Assembly: GCA_034509425.1 (NCBI GenBank)
Contig: JAVTVJ010000001.1
Coordinates: 12,481,501-12,545,500 of the forward strand
DNA from: Eopsaltria australis
Taxonomy: Eukaryota; Chordata; Aves; Passeriformes; Petroicidae
Direction: 5' to 3'
Length of the DNA stretch: 64,000 nt
Shown: positions 1 through 13,257 of the stretch, one piece after another
Layout: each line of letters begins with the position of its first letter
Numbering within the stretch: the first letter of the stretch is position 1
Program-made: the position numbers and the translations under genes
The notes under the pieces: model-generated
Told to the model about the DNA's origin: nothing
Database searches by the model: none
What the model saw: only the letters and a program-made list of their open reading frames with translations

Positions 1-35
1 AGAAGAGCTAAAAAAAGAAGAACTTTGTAGCCTTG

Positions 36-63
36 GCCATGGTATCTTCTCTGATACCATGGC
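36..63. repeat. perfect hairpin, 11-bp arms
   Basis: GCCATGGTATC is followed after the 6-base loop TTCTCT by its exact reverse complement GATACCATGGC. It overlaps no mobile element that I can see, and no function is inferred. Confidence 0.85.
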
Positions 64-624
64 TCCAGGAGTTACTTTCACAGCTGTTTTGAAATACACT
101 CTTTCTAAAATTATCTGGTCCTCAGAAGTTCCTTTCTGATAAAAATAGATGGCAATGATTGTCAGAGGGCAAGTTCTGACTTTTATCACCATCTGTTAAA
201 TTAAAGTAAAACCAAAAACAAGTCCTGCAGAGAAGTTCCCTGCTTTTTAGTTTGGAGATTCAAGACCAGTTTTCTCACCAGCCTTGGAGGCCTGCTGTGC
301 CACTCTAATAGTACAAGGAAACCATGGAGCTAGTGAATCCAGCTGGCAAAGGATTTTTCAATCTAAGGAAATCTCTTGTTGGTTGTCTGCCAGTGTACAC
401 AGAGGAGAAAGCAGCACTGGACAGAGGATGAAATCCTTTCACAAATGATTTCACTATCTTGTGGCATTTCCGATTTGTAGTGCAAGGCAGTATGAAATTC
501 TCTGCCAAAGAAAAGAGTGCCTGAACCTAAGGCAGCCCATCAGGATTGCTGGAGGGGAGCTGGGCCAAGTGCCTGATGATGTTTGATTGGAACACCATCA
601 AGATTGCACCATCTCATTTCAAGT

Positions 625-650
625 TTGATAAATCAACTTGATAAATCAAC
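625..650. repeat. 13-bp tandem repeat, two exact copies
   Basis: TTGATAAATCAAC occurs twice back to back. This is a simple slippage-type duplication with no other feature around it. Confidence 0.85.
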
Positions 651-3299
651 TCAGAGCAAGTTATGCTTGGCTCTTGCCAAATAATGCAGATGTAGAGCTT
701 CCGTTTCCTTCAGCAGAGTGGGAGTGAGGAGTAAGATTGTAAATTGGTCTTTCGAGCATCTTTTACACAGAATTATTAGGAAGCTCCTTGTGAAACCTTA
801 GTTGAAATGCTCAGTGTCTGTTAACAGTTTCTTACTATTAGGTCTATTTAAGACTTTCCATGAGGTATTGCCTTTGTCTCAATCAAGACCTTCTTTTTAC
901 CCATCAACTTGGACTCATATATAGAATTTATTAGTTTCACAACCTCGTCCACAATCTGTCCTCAAGGGAAATGTCTCCACTTCAGAGAAGACAGATTCAG
1001 CAGCAGATGGTTAAGTGTTATTGCCATCCAGCAAAATCACAGCTATGTAACCCTCCCGAGAACTGACTGCTGAACCAAGGCTTTTTCCTAGGATACCGCT
1101 GACCTCTGTATTGACATGTCTGTGGCAGTAACCAGCTTTCCTGTTTGTTCATATAATCCCTAGCTTGACCAGATCCTGAACCTGCCTGGAACATCTCTAA
1201 TCCCATTAATAACATGAAGTGGGAGTAATTTGAAATTATATGGATTCAATGAAGGAGGGAAACAGTATAGATTTCTGACTCCACATGTCTACCCACATGT
1301 TCTAGGTGAAAAATTAATGGGTGTTAGTTTCTCCCACAAAAGTTTCCTTTCAATCAAATTAAAATGTTCTGTACTGTTCCTTATTGTTCATCAATAAGAA
1401 AATTGTGCGGATATTACACTGCTACTGAGGATAAAACATATTGCAAATGGTCACCACTTTATTATAAGTCACAATAATGATGTTTCCTTGGTAAAGAAGA
1501 CCTGCATTTAAATATGCAAGAGCTTGTGCCTCCTAAGGATATATTTAAATCTGAACAGTCTCAAACAACTGGAATAGTTATCAAACTGACTACATGATCA
1601 TTTCTCTTAGAGATTAAAATGGCATATTGATGATGATTACTGTAATCTCATTTTAAGTACCTCATAAAATGCTTGAGAGGTTTGAAGCAATCTTGACTCA
1701 AGAAGTTTTCTTCTAATTACAAGCCCTGTACAGAATTTGCCAAAGATGATCTACTGTCATTTCACTCTGTCTGGAGAAGGACAATGTAAAGTAAGAAGGG
1801 TAAAAGAGAAACATTCACAGGCTGACGTGGATTCAGAAACAGAGCACCAATATTCATTTTTCACAGAATCTGAAAATGAATAATCCTCCACTTTCCTAAG
1901 CTCAGAACAATTCTTCCAAAATCAGTGGTCCAAGTCCCTTCTAAAGCTCTCCAAAAGTCCCTGTACGTATTCACTCATTTCAGTGAAAAGACAATTGAAT
2001 AGAATTCACTGGCCAGCATCCTTGCCAGACACAATGATTGTCATCATTTTTCCTTGACTTTCCTTGAGTTAGCAAACTCCATGACAGTTATCACTGGTTT
2101 TCCCTTATCCTTTAATTTCTGCAAGTCTCCCATGATAAGAAGCTGTTCATGTAAGTGGGTCAATTTTCCTTGATGGGCATAAACTCTGGGAATGTGCATG
2201 ACCTGAAGAACATAACCTAGCAGAAGCTAAGCAGGACAGATGAAAGTTCACCCTATTCTTTGCGTGATACTACTGTATCAGTAAAAAGTTTTTGAACTTG
2301 TTCTTAGGTGGTTAAATTCAGAGAAGTTCAATTCAAATTGTAAATTTTCCAACCTCTTCATCCCCTGCCCACCACAAGATGGCCATTTGGTGATATGAAA
2401 GTCCCCTTTTGGATTCAGTAAAATGGAGAATGTGATAAGACATCTGATGTCATTCCCTAGATAAAGGAATAACACTGATTCAGAATAGTAAGGCTGTTAA
2501 ATTGTGTTAAAAGAATAAGTTGAGTTCCTTCTGCCAGCTTACATTTCCAATGCTTTAAAAAAAAACACTTAAGTTTGTGATGTCAGTCTCTAAATCACTT
2601 TTGCTACATCTATTTTTCTTCCAAACGATCAGTTTTTCATGTGTTTTTTCTGTTTCATTTTGGAGTGGGGAATGTCCTGTCTAATAAATGCATTTTAATC
2701 TTCTAATTCCCAAATTACGAGTTCTTTCTGTCCTGGAAATATTTGAAAAAAAATGCATGTACTGGAGACTTATAAACAAGTAGTAACAGGACTATGGGTT
2801 TGATAAAATAATATTTATTCTGGACACGAGACCTTATATCTTTTATTACTCTCAACTTAAACACCTCTTTTTTAGTTCTTCTGCTAAACTTGATCCTTTC
2901 CAAATTAAAGCTTACCTTCTAATATATGAGTAGGGGGGTTTTGTTTGTTTTCAGTGGTCACACTGTGTATGGTTTACTTGTGCCTTTTCTAAAACAGACA
3001 TTTTGAGGCAGATAGCAGATTTACAGGCAGCAGGTCAGATGAAGACAGTCCAGATATGAGTAGCATAGTTTCCAAATCCCTTTGATTTATGATGTAATGC
3101 TAGCCCATATTTTTTTCTCAGAGCTTTAGACTGCCTAGTTTTAGGACGAACTATAGCTCTATCATAGCACAGAGGCACAGACTCAGCTAACTTCAACATT
3201 GCAAGCGTGATGATTTTAACTTTACTGGTCCAAATTTAAGTAAGAAAGAACTGATTGGAATTATTATAACATTAAAAATGGCATTCCTTTTATCCAGTT

Positions 3300-3640
3300 A
3301 GCTACTAGGTTGGTCTATCCAGTTGAAGCTTTTCCAGTTCCAGCTTCTGCTGTTCTGTTCCAGCTTGCTCCATCCTCCCAGCACACACCACTGTGAAGAC
3401 CCCAGCTCCATCTTCTCCATAACCTCACTGAAGGTACCAGGGGCTGCTGCAGGATGCCTCCAAAGCCATCTTGTCTGCAGGCTGAGCCAGTCCTGGAACC
3501 ACAGCCTTCCCTTACAGAGCAACTGCTTAAGCCCTGACTGAACTGCTGTCCCTCCACTGAACTTGCTGTGGTTTACTGATAGCTTTCCCATATTTGCTTC
3601 CCCAAATCTGGGTGCAATGCTTCAAATGCAGTTTAAGAAA
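3300..3640 (-). repeat. probable degraded CR1 fragment
   Basis: The stretch is more GC-rich than its surroundings. Read on the minus strand it resembles the 3' part of avian CR1: a run like 'gcaggctgagccagtcctgg' followed by a block resembling the CR1 'contrasted sample/threshold' region and then an 'aatctgggtgcaatgcttc' block. The match is from memory and weak, so both boundaries and identity are tentative. Open frames of 72-97 codons on both strands here reflect base composition and do not look like genes. Confidence 0.35.
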
Positions 3641-5080
3641 TCTGGAAAGATGTGAAAAATCTCAGGCATCAAGATAGAAACAGAAGAGAATGAGGAAAGG
3701 TTGGTCTGTTCCTTCATCTGATTACAACACCATTATTAGGGTATAGTTATTGCTGTACCCAGCCCCTACTACTACTGCAATCAGTTGTTACATTCACCTT
3801 AGAATAATGCCTTGATCAAGAAGATACCATATTAGGATCAAAGACAAAGCAGAAATCTTGAAAGTAATTTAAAAATCCCTTCAAAATATTACTCAGGAGT
3901 AAACAGAAGTTCTCGAAGTATTATAATTTGAAATTTTGACCCTTTGCTTTCCTATCTTGTGCCAGATTTTCATGGATGACCTTGTGGGAGTCATCTCTGC
4001 AACAGATAGTAACCTTTGCAGCTAGACAGGTTGTTTTCATATTTCTTTAGAGCATCACATGCTCTCCAGGCTTGATGTCAAATCTTTGGACTTTCTGCAT
4101 TGCTACTTTAATGAAAGCAACAATTATTTTGTCTGATAGAACTCTAAATTCATGTAATGTATTTAAATTGTGAATAAACTAAATTCTGTTCTGACATTGC
4201 TGCATTGTAACAAATTTAGTTTGCTGTACATTTTCCCTGACTGATAGCTTGAGAAAACTTTTTTGACATTTTGAGGGGTTTACTCTTTTATACATACAGC
4301 TTTATCACTTGGGAAAAAAAAAAAAACAACAAAGAAAAAGCCAAGGTCATAAATCTCTCCCTAAAATCAATAAAAGCAGAAGTAATGAATGATTCTGGAC
4401 CTTCATTCATACTAAAATGATTCTGTTTTCTAAAGAAAAAAAAGTTTTACCTTTCATTGGAATCCTGGCATGCAAGCTGCAGCATCATGGACAGTATTAG
4501 AATAGTATAGAAAAACTAAGACATAAACTGCAGAATATTTATTCAGGTTTTGGAATTATTATTCATTCAGGAACTAGATATAAAGCATTAACTTCTACTG
4601 AGGAACCTTCTTAGTGCAAGCTGTCTCCATGGCTCCAGTGAGAACCTACTTGCATAGCTAACATTTTAACTCTCATGAATTGTAAGTCTCCATTACAACT
4701 TCAAAACCACAATTTTTTTAAAAGCAGTAAAACCTCATGAATGCAGTATCTTGAAAGAAAAGACACTTCATTAGTCAATGTCAGCTCATGTGGATTTCCC
4801 TCCAAACTGGGTTCTGGGCACTCTGTAATCTGACAGACACTTCTGCCATTCAGCATTAAGCCCTGTTTCTTTGGTATTTACAGATTAGCTAGTGATGCCC
4901 ATCTTCCAGACTTTCCCTAACCATCCCGAAATACAGCAGGTTTTTCCAACCACTGCTAGAGTGAGATATGTATCTGAAAGTTATGTATATGTAGTTGAAC
5001 TGTGTCTTCTACATGAAGACAAAATAATTAAAATACAGAGACTCAGACATGAGCATTGAACATAGATGACGAATTCATTT

Positions 5081-5127
5081 GAAGTCATGGATGACTTCAC
5101 AGCATATCTGTTGAGTTGTGAAGTCAT
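5081..5127. repeat. overlapping inverted repeats sharing GAAGTCAT
   Basis: GAAGTCAT-GG-ATGACTTC (5081-5098) is a perfect 8-bp stem. The right arm can instead pair downstream: ATGACTTCACA (5091-5101) with TGTGAAGTCAT (5117-5127), an 11-bp perfect stem with a 15-base loop. The middle arm therefore has two alternative partners. The core TGACTTCA is one base from a CRE (TGACGTCA), but nothing else suggests regulation. Confidence 0.8.
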
Positions 5128-5676
5128 CTGGCAAGTAGTTCTTGAAATAAAAGCCCAGGGACTTTAAAATTCCTCAACCAGTGCAAAGCTAAGCTCAAAA
5201 TATTCATCTTATGTAAACATATTATCAAAAGCCTGTCTGTGGATGCATTTCATTCCTACACAGCCTGATATATAGACCTTAAAGGGATTGGTTAGAATGG
5301 AGCTTAAACGCCCCTGAGTGGAAAATGTCTTACCACTCTTGGTCATGAGAATGGAACTGAGAACAGAGAATGTAAAATAACTTGCAGGATTGATATTCTA
5401 AACCAGCTTTCCTGAGAAGACATCAAGCCATACCGTATGTTATTCTTTGCTTGACCACTTTCGAATATACCTTGAATATCCCCAACAACAGCCAAGAGGA
5501 TTTACCACTTCTTTAAGTTAGAAGAGGCTTTTGTAAACTAAACCATATGCTGGTAGCTGCTAAAAATGCCCATGAGAAGGAAAATACCTGCCTTATCCCC
5601 AAATCTTTTTGTTTCTATGTAGGCTTTGTTTTGGGGTGGTTTTTGTTTGTTTTTAGGTTGATCGTTTTTGGGAGGG

Positions 5677-5697
5677 TTGTTTTGTTTTGTTTTGTTT
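5677..5697. repeat. (TTTTG)n microsatellite
   Basis: About four units of TTTTG in a T-rich stretch. Confidence 0.8.
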
Positions 5698-8600
5698 ACA
5701 TTCAGCTGTGTGAGCTATCTGAATTGTGCATAAAACTGAAAGCTAATAGAGATGACTTTATAAATGTGAACATTTTCGAATGGAGAAGCAAAAAATATAT
5801 GAGGAAAAGATTCTCTAAAGTCTTACAATCTGAAGAAAGGAAAATAAAAAATAATAACTCTCAGGACAGTCAGGGCTGGCAAGGAAGCTGAATGCAAGGT
5901 TAGGCTGAATTACAATCCAATCCATGGACAGTAAGGTGAATTTAACAATAATATTTTTTGCTTTCAGTTTAAAAAATGGACTGAACAATATAGTAATGGC
6001 CCACCCAAGCTTGTACAAATATACAATTTAGGACAGTATCTCTGTGATCAAGTTAATCATCAGTTCATCCATTCAATGTGTACTAAATCACTTCCTCCTA
6101 AGTTTCATCTCAATGAACTAATCCCGTTAAAAGTTACAAATTAAATGTAAAATTATTAACTGTAGGTTTCCCCCTAATGGGACTAGAGGAGCACTGGGGA
6201 GTGCAGTTGTGAAGGTGAGGAGAGAGACAAGAAAAGAGCTCAAATCATACTCAAAAATCAGAGAGAAGACAATACCCCAGATATCCAGGGTCATGGGAGT
6301 GTTCCAAGTTGCATCAGTAAAGTGAAAGGTAACACGAAATAGGTGTAGAAGAAACATAGTTTCCTCCCACCAAATCTGCACCTGAAGAGCTATTCTGGAA
6401 ACTAACCATAACTAATTGCTTGCCTGTGTGGGGAAATTTTAAAGGAGACAGAGAGGGTATTAGTCAGTAACACATGGTGGGGTGAGGGAGTGGGATTCTG
6501 AGGTACTGTGTGTGAGGGTGAGAGCACAGAGTCCTGCATTAATAACAGGGGGTGATACAGTGAAATGTCCTAAGAGGGTGAGGAGGGCAGCAGTGCACTG
6601 GAAGATAGTTTTTGTCTTTGCATTGTTTCTTTCGGGGAAGAAATGTTTCTTTGACATCCAGAGTTTCTGAATCATTCAAGATATTCTGAGGGAGGGAGAA
6701 AGAGAAAACAGGACAGGATTTGCCAATCACAACAAAAAGTGTAATTTTCCATATTGTTTGCACAGTGTTGGTACTTGCTGTTGACATTGTATATCTCTGC
6801 TAGAAGATAGAGAACTAAGTTCTCTAGTTCTAAGGAGTGTCAATAGACTGATCAATTATTTGCCTAAAGATAGATTGATTTGTGTCTGTACTGTCTCCAG
6901 TCATGAGTCAAGAAGGCACTGTTGCTAGGAAGCCAAGAGCAGTGAGATTTCGGCTGCAGCAGGGAAACCTGGATACACTGTGCTTCACTCTTTAAATCTC
7001 TTTTAAGTCCTCAAAGAAAGCACATTTGTTTTTCCAGTCTGTATATTTGTCTCTTTTCTCTGACAGATATACAGAAAATCACCTAGGTTAATGCATGATC
7101 TTACAGTATAATCTCTCTGCTTCAATTTTTAAAAATTATTTAAACTCCTTCTGAAAAAAGCACTTGTTCCTAAGATGTAGTAAATCTTTTCAGCTCTACT
7201 TCTGGCAATTATTTTAATAAGCTGATACCAGAAAGAAGAGAATAACCTGGGGTCTTAAACCGACTCTTATGATCTAAATAGGGGTCTAAATAAGCAGCTG
7301 CACTATAGGTCAATGAAAGAGCTCTGAAAATGAAACCATTCATGTCAGTGCCCAAATACGAATCTGAAAGTCAATGCAATGTTTGAAAGCCAATGATAAG
7401 AACATTTTAAGTACTTTCAGCCCTAAATATTTAACCTTCAGCTCCTTCCAGATATGACCTGCTTTTCTACAGGTCCTATCTGAAATAGCTTGGTTTTTCA
7501 GAGCTTCTGAGCACCCAGTGATCCAGTCAGGCATGCTTTAATTCATGTACAGCTTCCTCAGCAGAAGGCCAAAAGTGCCTCAGATTAGTGTCACAGAAGG
7601 ACACTCTTACCCTGAGTTTTAAGAGCTTTTCACATTGACTTGGAAATTATTATTTTTCTTTTTGCCATGATACCTCTGCTGCAGCACTGCCGTGGCAATA
7701 AGTGCAGCCTGACAATACCTGAGGAGGATATGAAGTCTGGCAGAGGAACCTGGAAAAGGCTGCAAAGCCACAGTACAAGTCCCACAGGGAAAAGTTGTAA
7801 TTTCCTGCAGGAAGCATAGATTCTGGCCATTTCCAAAACCCATTTTCCATTGCAAAAGTTTCACATTTCTTTCCATTTTCACAGGTGAAGATGACCAGCA
7901 ACTAAATATTTTTCCAAACATTTCTTCCCAACCATCTTCATTATAATCACTGTCATTGCTCAAAAACACCTGAATCTTTCACTATCAAACTCTTATCTGG
8001 AAATCCTCTATAATCTATGGGATTCTGCCGTTCACCTTGGAAAGCATGACTCTACATCTTGATAAGGGTTTCTTAATTTGCTCAGAGTCCCTAAATGTCA
8101 CCATTGAAAGAAGCAAAGAAAGTGGCAGAGCAAATGAATTGTCACTGTAGCTCTCATTTTTTATGTTGTGAGACACTGGGATGAGTATTGTAAAGAAGTG
8201 GGAAGGAAGGAGGGTTTGGATCAAAGCATAATTTCAAGGATATATTAATGTAGGAAAAATTTTAAAACTATGGAAACATGTAAAATTTGCTGTGAAGCAC
8301 CTTTGGGAGAAAGTGCTATTATTTATTTTATTTAAAAAATTTCCAAATCTTGAAATCATCCTCCAAAACTAACAGAGAATGTCTAGATGTCTTTTTTAAA
8401 AGTCTCTCTGTGAAAGTTTGAAAGTTATTGTTGCATCATTTCTTAGAGCAAAGTTATGAGTAACTAAAGCTAAGCCAAAACAAATCATGTGTGACCTCCA
8501 CAAAAGCTAAATTGGAGTCTGTACATTTATTTTTAAATTTTTAAATTATATCTTTTGACTTGTCTGATCCAGATGGGCCATAGGCCAAGCTAAATCCCTC

Positions 8601-9225
8601 AACCTTAACTGAAGCCCAATTAACTAAGATAAATTGTCAAATCACTCTGGAGAGGTGATAAGCATTATTTAATCTTCAAAGTTGATGCTGTTGGCCAAAA
8701 TAGGTGTTCCACTGAGAATTATAGAGCATTTGCTATCAAATCCAACACTTCTTTAGCTGAAGCATTTTGTGTCATAGACAGATCCCTAAAAGTAGGGAAG
8801 TTTCAAAAATGCCAGAGTTCCTACTGTTTCAGACCAAAGCAAAACAGCCAGTGATGGCTCTGTATACAACATGCCCCATTTTTTCTCTGAGGAGTTATTC
8901 CTCCCATCTGACTTTTTGCCTTTCTTAGATATATTTAACAAAAACCTCAGTCCTTCAGCATTCCTATTCCAGGCATTTGCTTCATCTGCATCAGTGGAGC
9001 TATACAAAGTTGGGTAAAACAGAGTTTTAATTTACTTTTCCATGAATAGCTTTTGATGCTTCCAGACTGAGGTGTTAAATACAACATTTTGTCAACTGCA
9101 CCTCTGGGCCCTGAGCCTGCCCCTCCAAAAACGAAACGAAACCTTCTTGCCCAATCCAGGAGCTCAGGTCAATGCTGAGCTACAGGGAGCTGTGTGATTC
9201 CCTCAAATTTTGCCATTCAAACCTT

Positions 9226-9252
9226 GATGGGCACTGAGACACAGTGCCCATC
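9226..9252. repeat. perfect hairpin, 11-bp arms
   Basis: GATGGGCACTG, loop AGACA, then CAGTGCCCATC. The arms are exact reverse complements. It lies in a slightly GC-richer patch (about 9.09-9.35 kb) that I could not assign to any repeat family. Confidence 0.85.
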
Positions 9253-12200
9253 TCCCATAGTACACAAGGGTGTGCCCAATGTAAGTCCCTGTCAATGGAA
9301 GGGGACTGAAGGGTTTTAATTGTCCCAGTGTCCCTGCCTCTGGCTGAATCGTTTTTAAATATTAAATACTCCTAGCCAATTGTGAATATAAGTACAAATT
9401 TCTCTGTGTCGTTTTTAGAAATCAAAGAGTTAAATGCCAGCTTCTCAAAAGACTGAGAAACTTTAAAGATGTTTATCTTTGGCACTGTATCTCAGACTAT
9501 ACTACCTCCCTTTTAATCATAGTTCCTGTCTCATACTTCCATTATAAACCCACAAAGTTACGAATATCAGATATTGTAATTGGGATTTGTTAGATAAAAA
9601 GAAGCTGCTATGATTCAAAGTCATCATGTTAGCTGCTTATGCTGTTTATCTCTGTATCAATCAGGGTGAGAAACCTGTTTATCAGGATTATCTATAGTAT
9701 GGAAGGTATTGCAGCTGTCTGCTGTGCATTTCAAATGCAGTCTTCTCAGAAGCAAAATCAAAATTCTGCAAGGAGCACATGTGGGAAACAATACAGAGCA
9801 CCTTTGAACTTAACCCTTAAAAATCAGATTTCACTAACAGTTCCTTATGTTCAAATACCCTGCAGTGTGCTCCCTCTCATTACACAAATATTCACAGAAA
9901 TTTTATGCACAAATTATTTTCAGTGATGTATGACAGAAAACCTAAGGATATTTTGCTTTTTCAAAAATTGACAAAACCTTTTATATTGGACAGGATTTCA
10001 ATAACTCCTCAATGTTAAAAAACCTGGGCCCACTTTCATGTACACATTCTGCTTTGCAAGGTCTGTCATGGATTTTTGCACAGAGGATTTGTTTATGAAC
10101 ATTCAAGAATGCTCAGGCTATAAAAAAGGATGCTCTTGAACTCTTGGGTGAGGCAGAAGGGATGCCAAGGACAATTATTTTTCTATGAACATAGAAAAAA
10201 CCTCTTAAACTTGCATTACTGACTGTATGTATGGAGCAAAAGAAACCCTTCTAGTTATGAAAGAGTTCTGTCCATTTAGTAGGAATATTTTCTTTGTATG
10301 GAGAAGGTGATAAATGACAACTGAAGTAGTGACATTAATATCGATTTGGATATGCCCTGATAGACTAGAATAAATTCTGAAAAAGACGAAACAAAGTGTC
10401 AGCCTAGGCTAATAGTTATAATTAAGTAAAAAGTTTCCTTCTTTCTTTTTTTTTTCTGCTCCAGCATCAGGATTCCATTCATCTGGTTTTGCTCACTATG
10501 AAGTGAACAGCTCATTTCAGCTAAGCACCCACATCTTCTGATTAGAAGCCTTTTCCTTCATTGAAGGAAAGAAAGCACAACATCCTTCAGTTGCCACACA
10601 TTTAGGATGGAGTAGTCATCTTCTGCCTTTAATGAGCACAGATGAAGGTTAGGTGACTGGTTTAATCCATGAGGAGATGAATCTTGTTTTCAGTGTATAA
10701 AACCACAGCCCAATATCTGAAATCCAGAAGTGACACTGAGAGCAGAGTAAGTCGCAGATGGCTTAGCACTTCTGAACATGAGGTTATACTGTTCAGATTC
10801 ATTTTTTTTCTGAGAAGCAAGCATATACACCTGTTTTGAGAGTCTAATTCATCATATGATGTAAATAAAATGTCTGAAAGCAATTATAAAAATATGTAAA
10901 ATAAAAAAGTATTTTACAGGAATTTCACCCATAAAAACTGTACATTAGGTTTTCAGCCTAAAAATTAAGGAAAAAAATTATATTGTAATTAAATAGAAGA
11001 ATTTGAAAGACCATAAGATCATAAAGTCAATGTGAAGAAGGAAGATATTAAAGGCCAACAAGGTAGGAAAAAAGAAGGCTAAGGGTTGAAAGGTCAATAC
11101 AGTTCTTTGAGTTAACAGAATAGCTATGTGGACAGAATTAGGATAAGACTGCTAAGAAGAGCAGAGAGATTCATAGATCATAAACTGTGGTGTAGGTAAT
11201 TTGAGAGATCTGGGGAAGGGCAAATCATAAAAGATGATAATGAGAATGACATATGTAAGAGAGCAAATGTTGCATAATTCAGTACAGTATTAGAGAATTC
11301 TAAAATTCAGATTTTCTCACCTTAATTACTATTCTATTAATAAGGAAAGACACATCTTAAACTGGTGTATGATATGGTAAAGTAAAGAGCTGCTTCATTT
11401 AATATGATTTGCTCTTTGCAAAGAACAAAAGCCTTTTGCCTTTATGATTAAATACTCTTCTTTTGACAAAAGCAACCAATTAATTGCACTTACGTGGTAT
11501 CTTCCTGACAAAAACCAAATAGCAAATGCTCTCTGGGCAGACACTTTATGTTACAGGAAGAAAGGGTTTCTTATATATGTAAAGACAAATTACTTCAGTG
11601 TCAGCTTCAATTCAAAACAGCTCTTCCAGAGATTGAAGGCAATCATGACTCAGGAAATGGAAAGATACAAACCCCAACAAAAATCTTATTTGTCAAATGA
11701 GAGATGTAATACAAATCTCTGGAACTGAAATAAAAGATATTAGTGAAAATTGCCTTTTATAAAGTAAATATCATACAAAACTTGTAAATAACAAGTATTA
11801 TTTTTCCCCTTTGTCCAGACTTTATATTAACAAGGTATGCTAACTCCCTGTCAGAAATATGAAAGTTGACCCCTACTTTCTTCTGGACCTCATGTGGGGT
11901 AGTACTGATTCAACTACTGAGAACAGCAAAAGGATTGTTTTAATTAGCTCTTTTCTGCACCTGTTCAGGACATAATTCTTATTAAATATATGCACATTAT
12001 TTATAGTCTATTGAAGAAAAAAAAGAAATCTAAAATCTGACTGAAATGAGAGGGAAGAGAATGGCATTTTCCCATGCCAGACTTGAATGATATGGAAGGC
12101 AATGCTATTCAAAATGCCAGCAGCATATGCCAGCTTCAATTAGAACATGAAAGGAAAATCTGTTGCTAAAATATAACAACATGCTTTGAGGACCTTACAC

Positions 12201-12691
12201 GTGCTTATTTAGAACTTATAGGGTTGAATATCCTTAAAAATTTCTAAAGTTTGACATTTTGTGGAAGCTGTTGTTAAGTATTGGACTTACTGTAGGAGTC
12301 TCTGAATGAAATATGGTGTCCTGTGCTTTACAGAATTTCAGAATAGATTATCATAATGATCACTTCTGGCCTGAGAACCTTTCAGAATAGTCTGAGAAAA
12401 TATTCATTAAAGCTATTGTATCTTGTCCTTCCATGTCACCTTTCCCAGATAATTGCCTACATTAGGAATGATACAGCTGCTTTCCAAGCAACTCTAGCTG
12501 TGGGCTACTGTGCTCCATCACATGCTGGAAGGACAGTGAAGTGCAAAGAACTTTGTTCCAGAGAGCATGAGGTCAATCCAAATTACATGGCCCAAACTGC
12601 ATCAGGAAAAAGAGGTTTCCCCTTTAGTTTCAAGTGCTGCTGGCCAGTCCCCATGCTGCTGCTGAAACAGCCATGTAGCACTGTACAATCC

Positions 12692-13252
12692 TGTCATGGT
12701 TTAACCCCAACCAGCAAGTACCAGGCAGGCAGGTACTCATTCCCTACCTTGGCACCCTTGTGGGGAAGATAATTGGAAAAAAAGTAAAACTCTTGGGTTG
12801 AGATCAGAACTGTTGAATGATTGAAATAAAAGAAACTAATAATAATTGTAGTGAAGAGTGGGGAGAGACAGATATGAATAAAACCCACGAGAAGTCAGTG
12901 ATGCACAATATGACCGCTCACCACCTTCTGACTAATACCCAGCCCATCTCCAAGCAGCAATCAACAGCTCCTAGCCAAGTCCCCCAGTTTATACGCTGAG
13001 CATGAGTTCTAGATATGGAATATCCCTTTGGCTGGTTCTGTCAGCTGTCCTGGCTTGGTTACGCCCCAGCTTCTTGTGCAGCTCCTCACTGGCAGGACAT
13101 GGGAAACTGAGAAGTCCCTGACTTAGAGTAAGCACTACTTACCAAGAATAAAGCCATCAGTGTGTTTTTTTCCCCTTATAAAAAATCCAAAACACAGCAC
13201 TGTACCAGATACTAAGATGAAAATGAACCCTATCCCAGATGAAACAAGGCCA
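12692..13252 (-). mobile_element. solo LTR of an avian ERVL-type retrovirus
   Basis: This is a 561-bp element in TG...CA form flanked by an exact 5-bp duplication AATCC (12687-12691 and 13253-13257), the length expected for ERVL integration. On the plus strand it opens TGTCATGGTTTAACCCCA and closes with a CCCAGATGAAACAAGGCCA-like end, matching the well-known bird ERVL LTR read backwards. The sense strand is therefore minus, which places a TATA box at 12987-12993. No internal retroviral sequence flanks it, so it is a solo LTR left by recombination between two LTRs. Several substitutions relative to the remembered family sequence suggest it is not recent. Confidence 0.88.
12987..12993 (-). promoter_or_regulatory. 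LTR TATA box
   Basis: TATAAAC on the minus strand, preceded by the CTCAG motif, at the position of the promoter of this ERVL-type LTR. The second ERVL-type LTR carries the equivalent motif at 22971-22980. Whether it is still active cannot be told from sequence. Confidence 0.6.
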
Positions 13253-13257
13253 AATCC

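Larger units (their letters stand above)
1..3299. other. AT-rich non-coding DNA, no gene seen
   Basis: I see no gene here. Open frames are short (about 60-67 codons), AT-rich and without any recognisable domain, and no RNA gene was noticed. The stretch holds a perfect hairpin near its left end and a 13-bp tandem repeat, listed separately. Confidence 0.6.
3641..12686. other. AT-rich non-coding DNA, no gene seen
   Basis: Nine kilobases without a recognisable gene or full mobile element. The longest open frames (138 codons at 12356-12772, running into the ERVL LTR; 116 at 7619-7969; 114 at 5547-5891) have no domain, no convincing start context and low-complexity stretches. Simple repeats and hairpins inside are listed separately. 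Confidence 0.6.

Noticed and set aside
12356..12772. 138-codon open frame as a gene
   Set aside because: Its end runs into the antisense strand of an ERVL LTR, and the rest has no recognisable domain.
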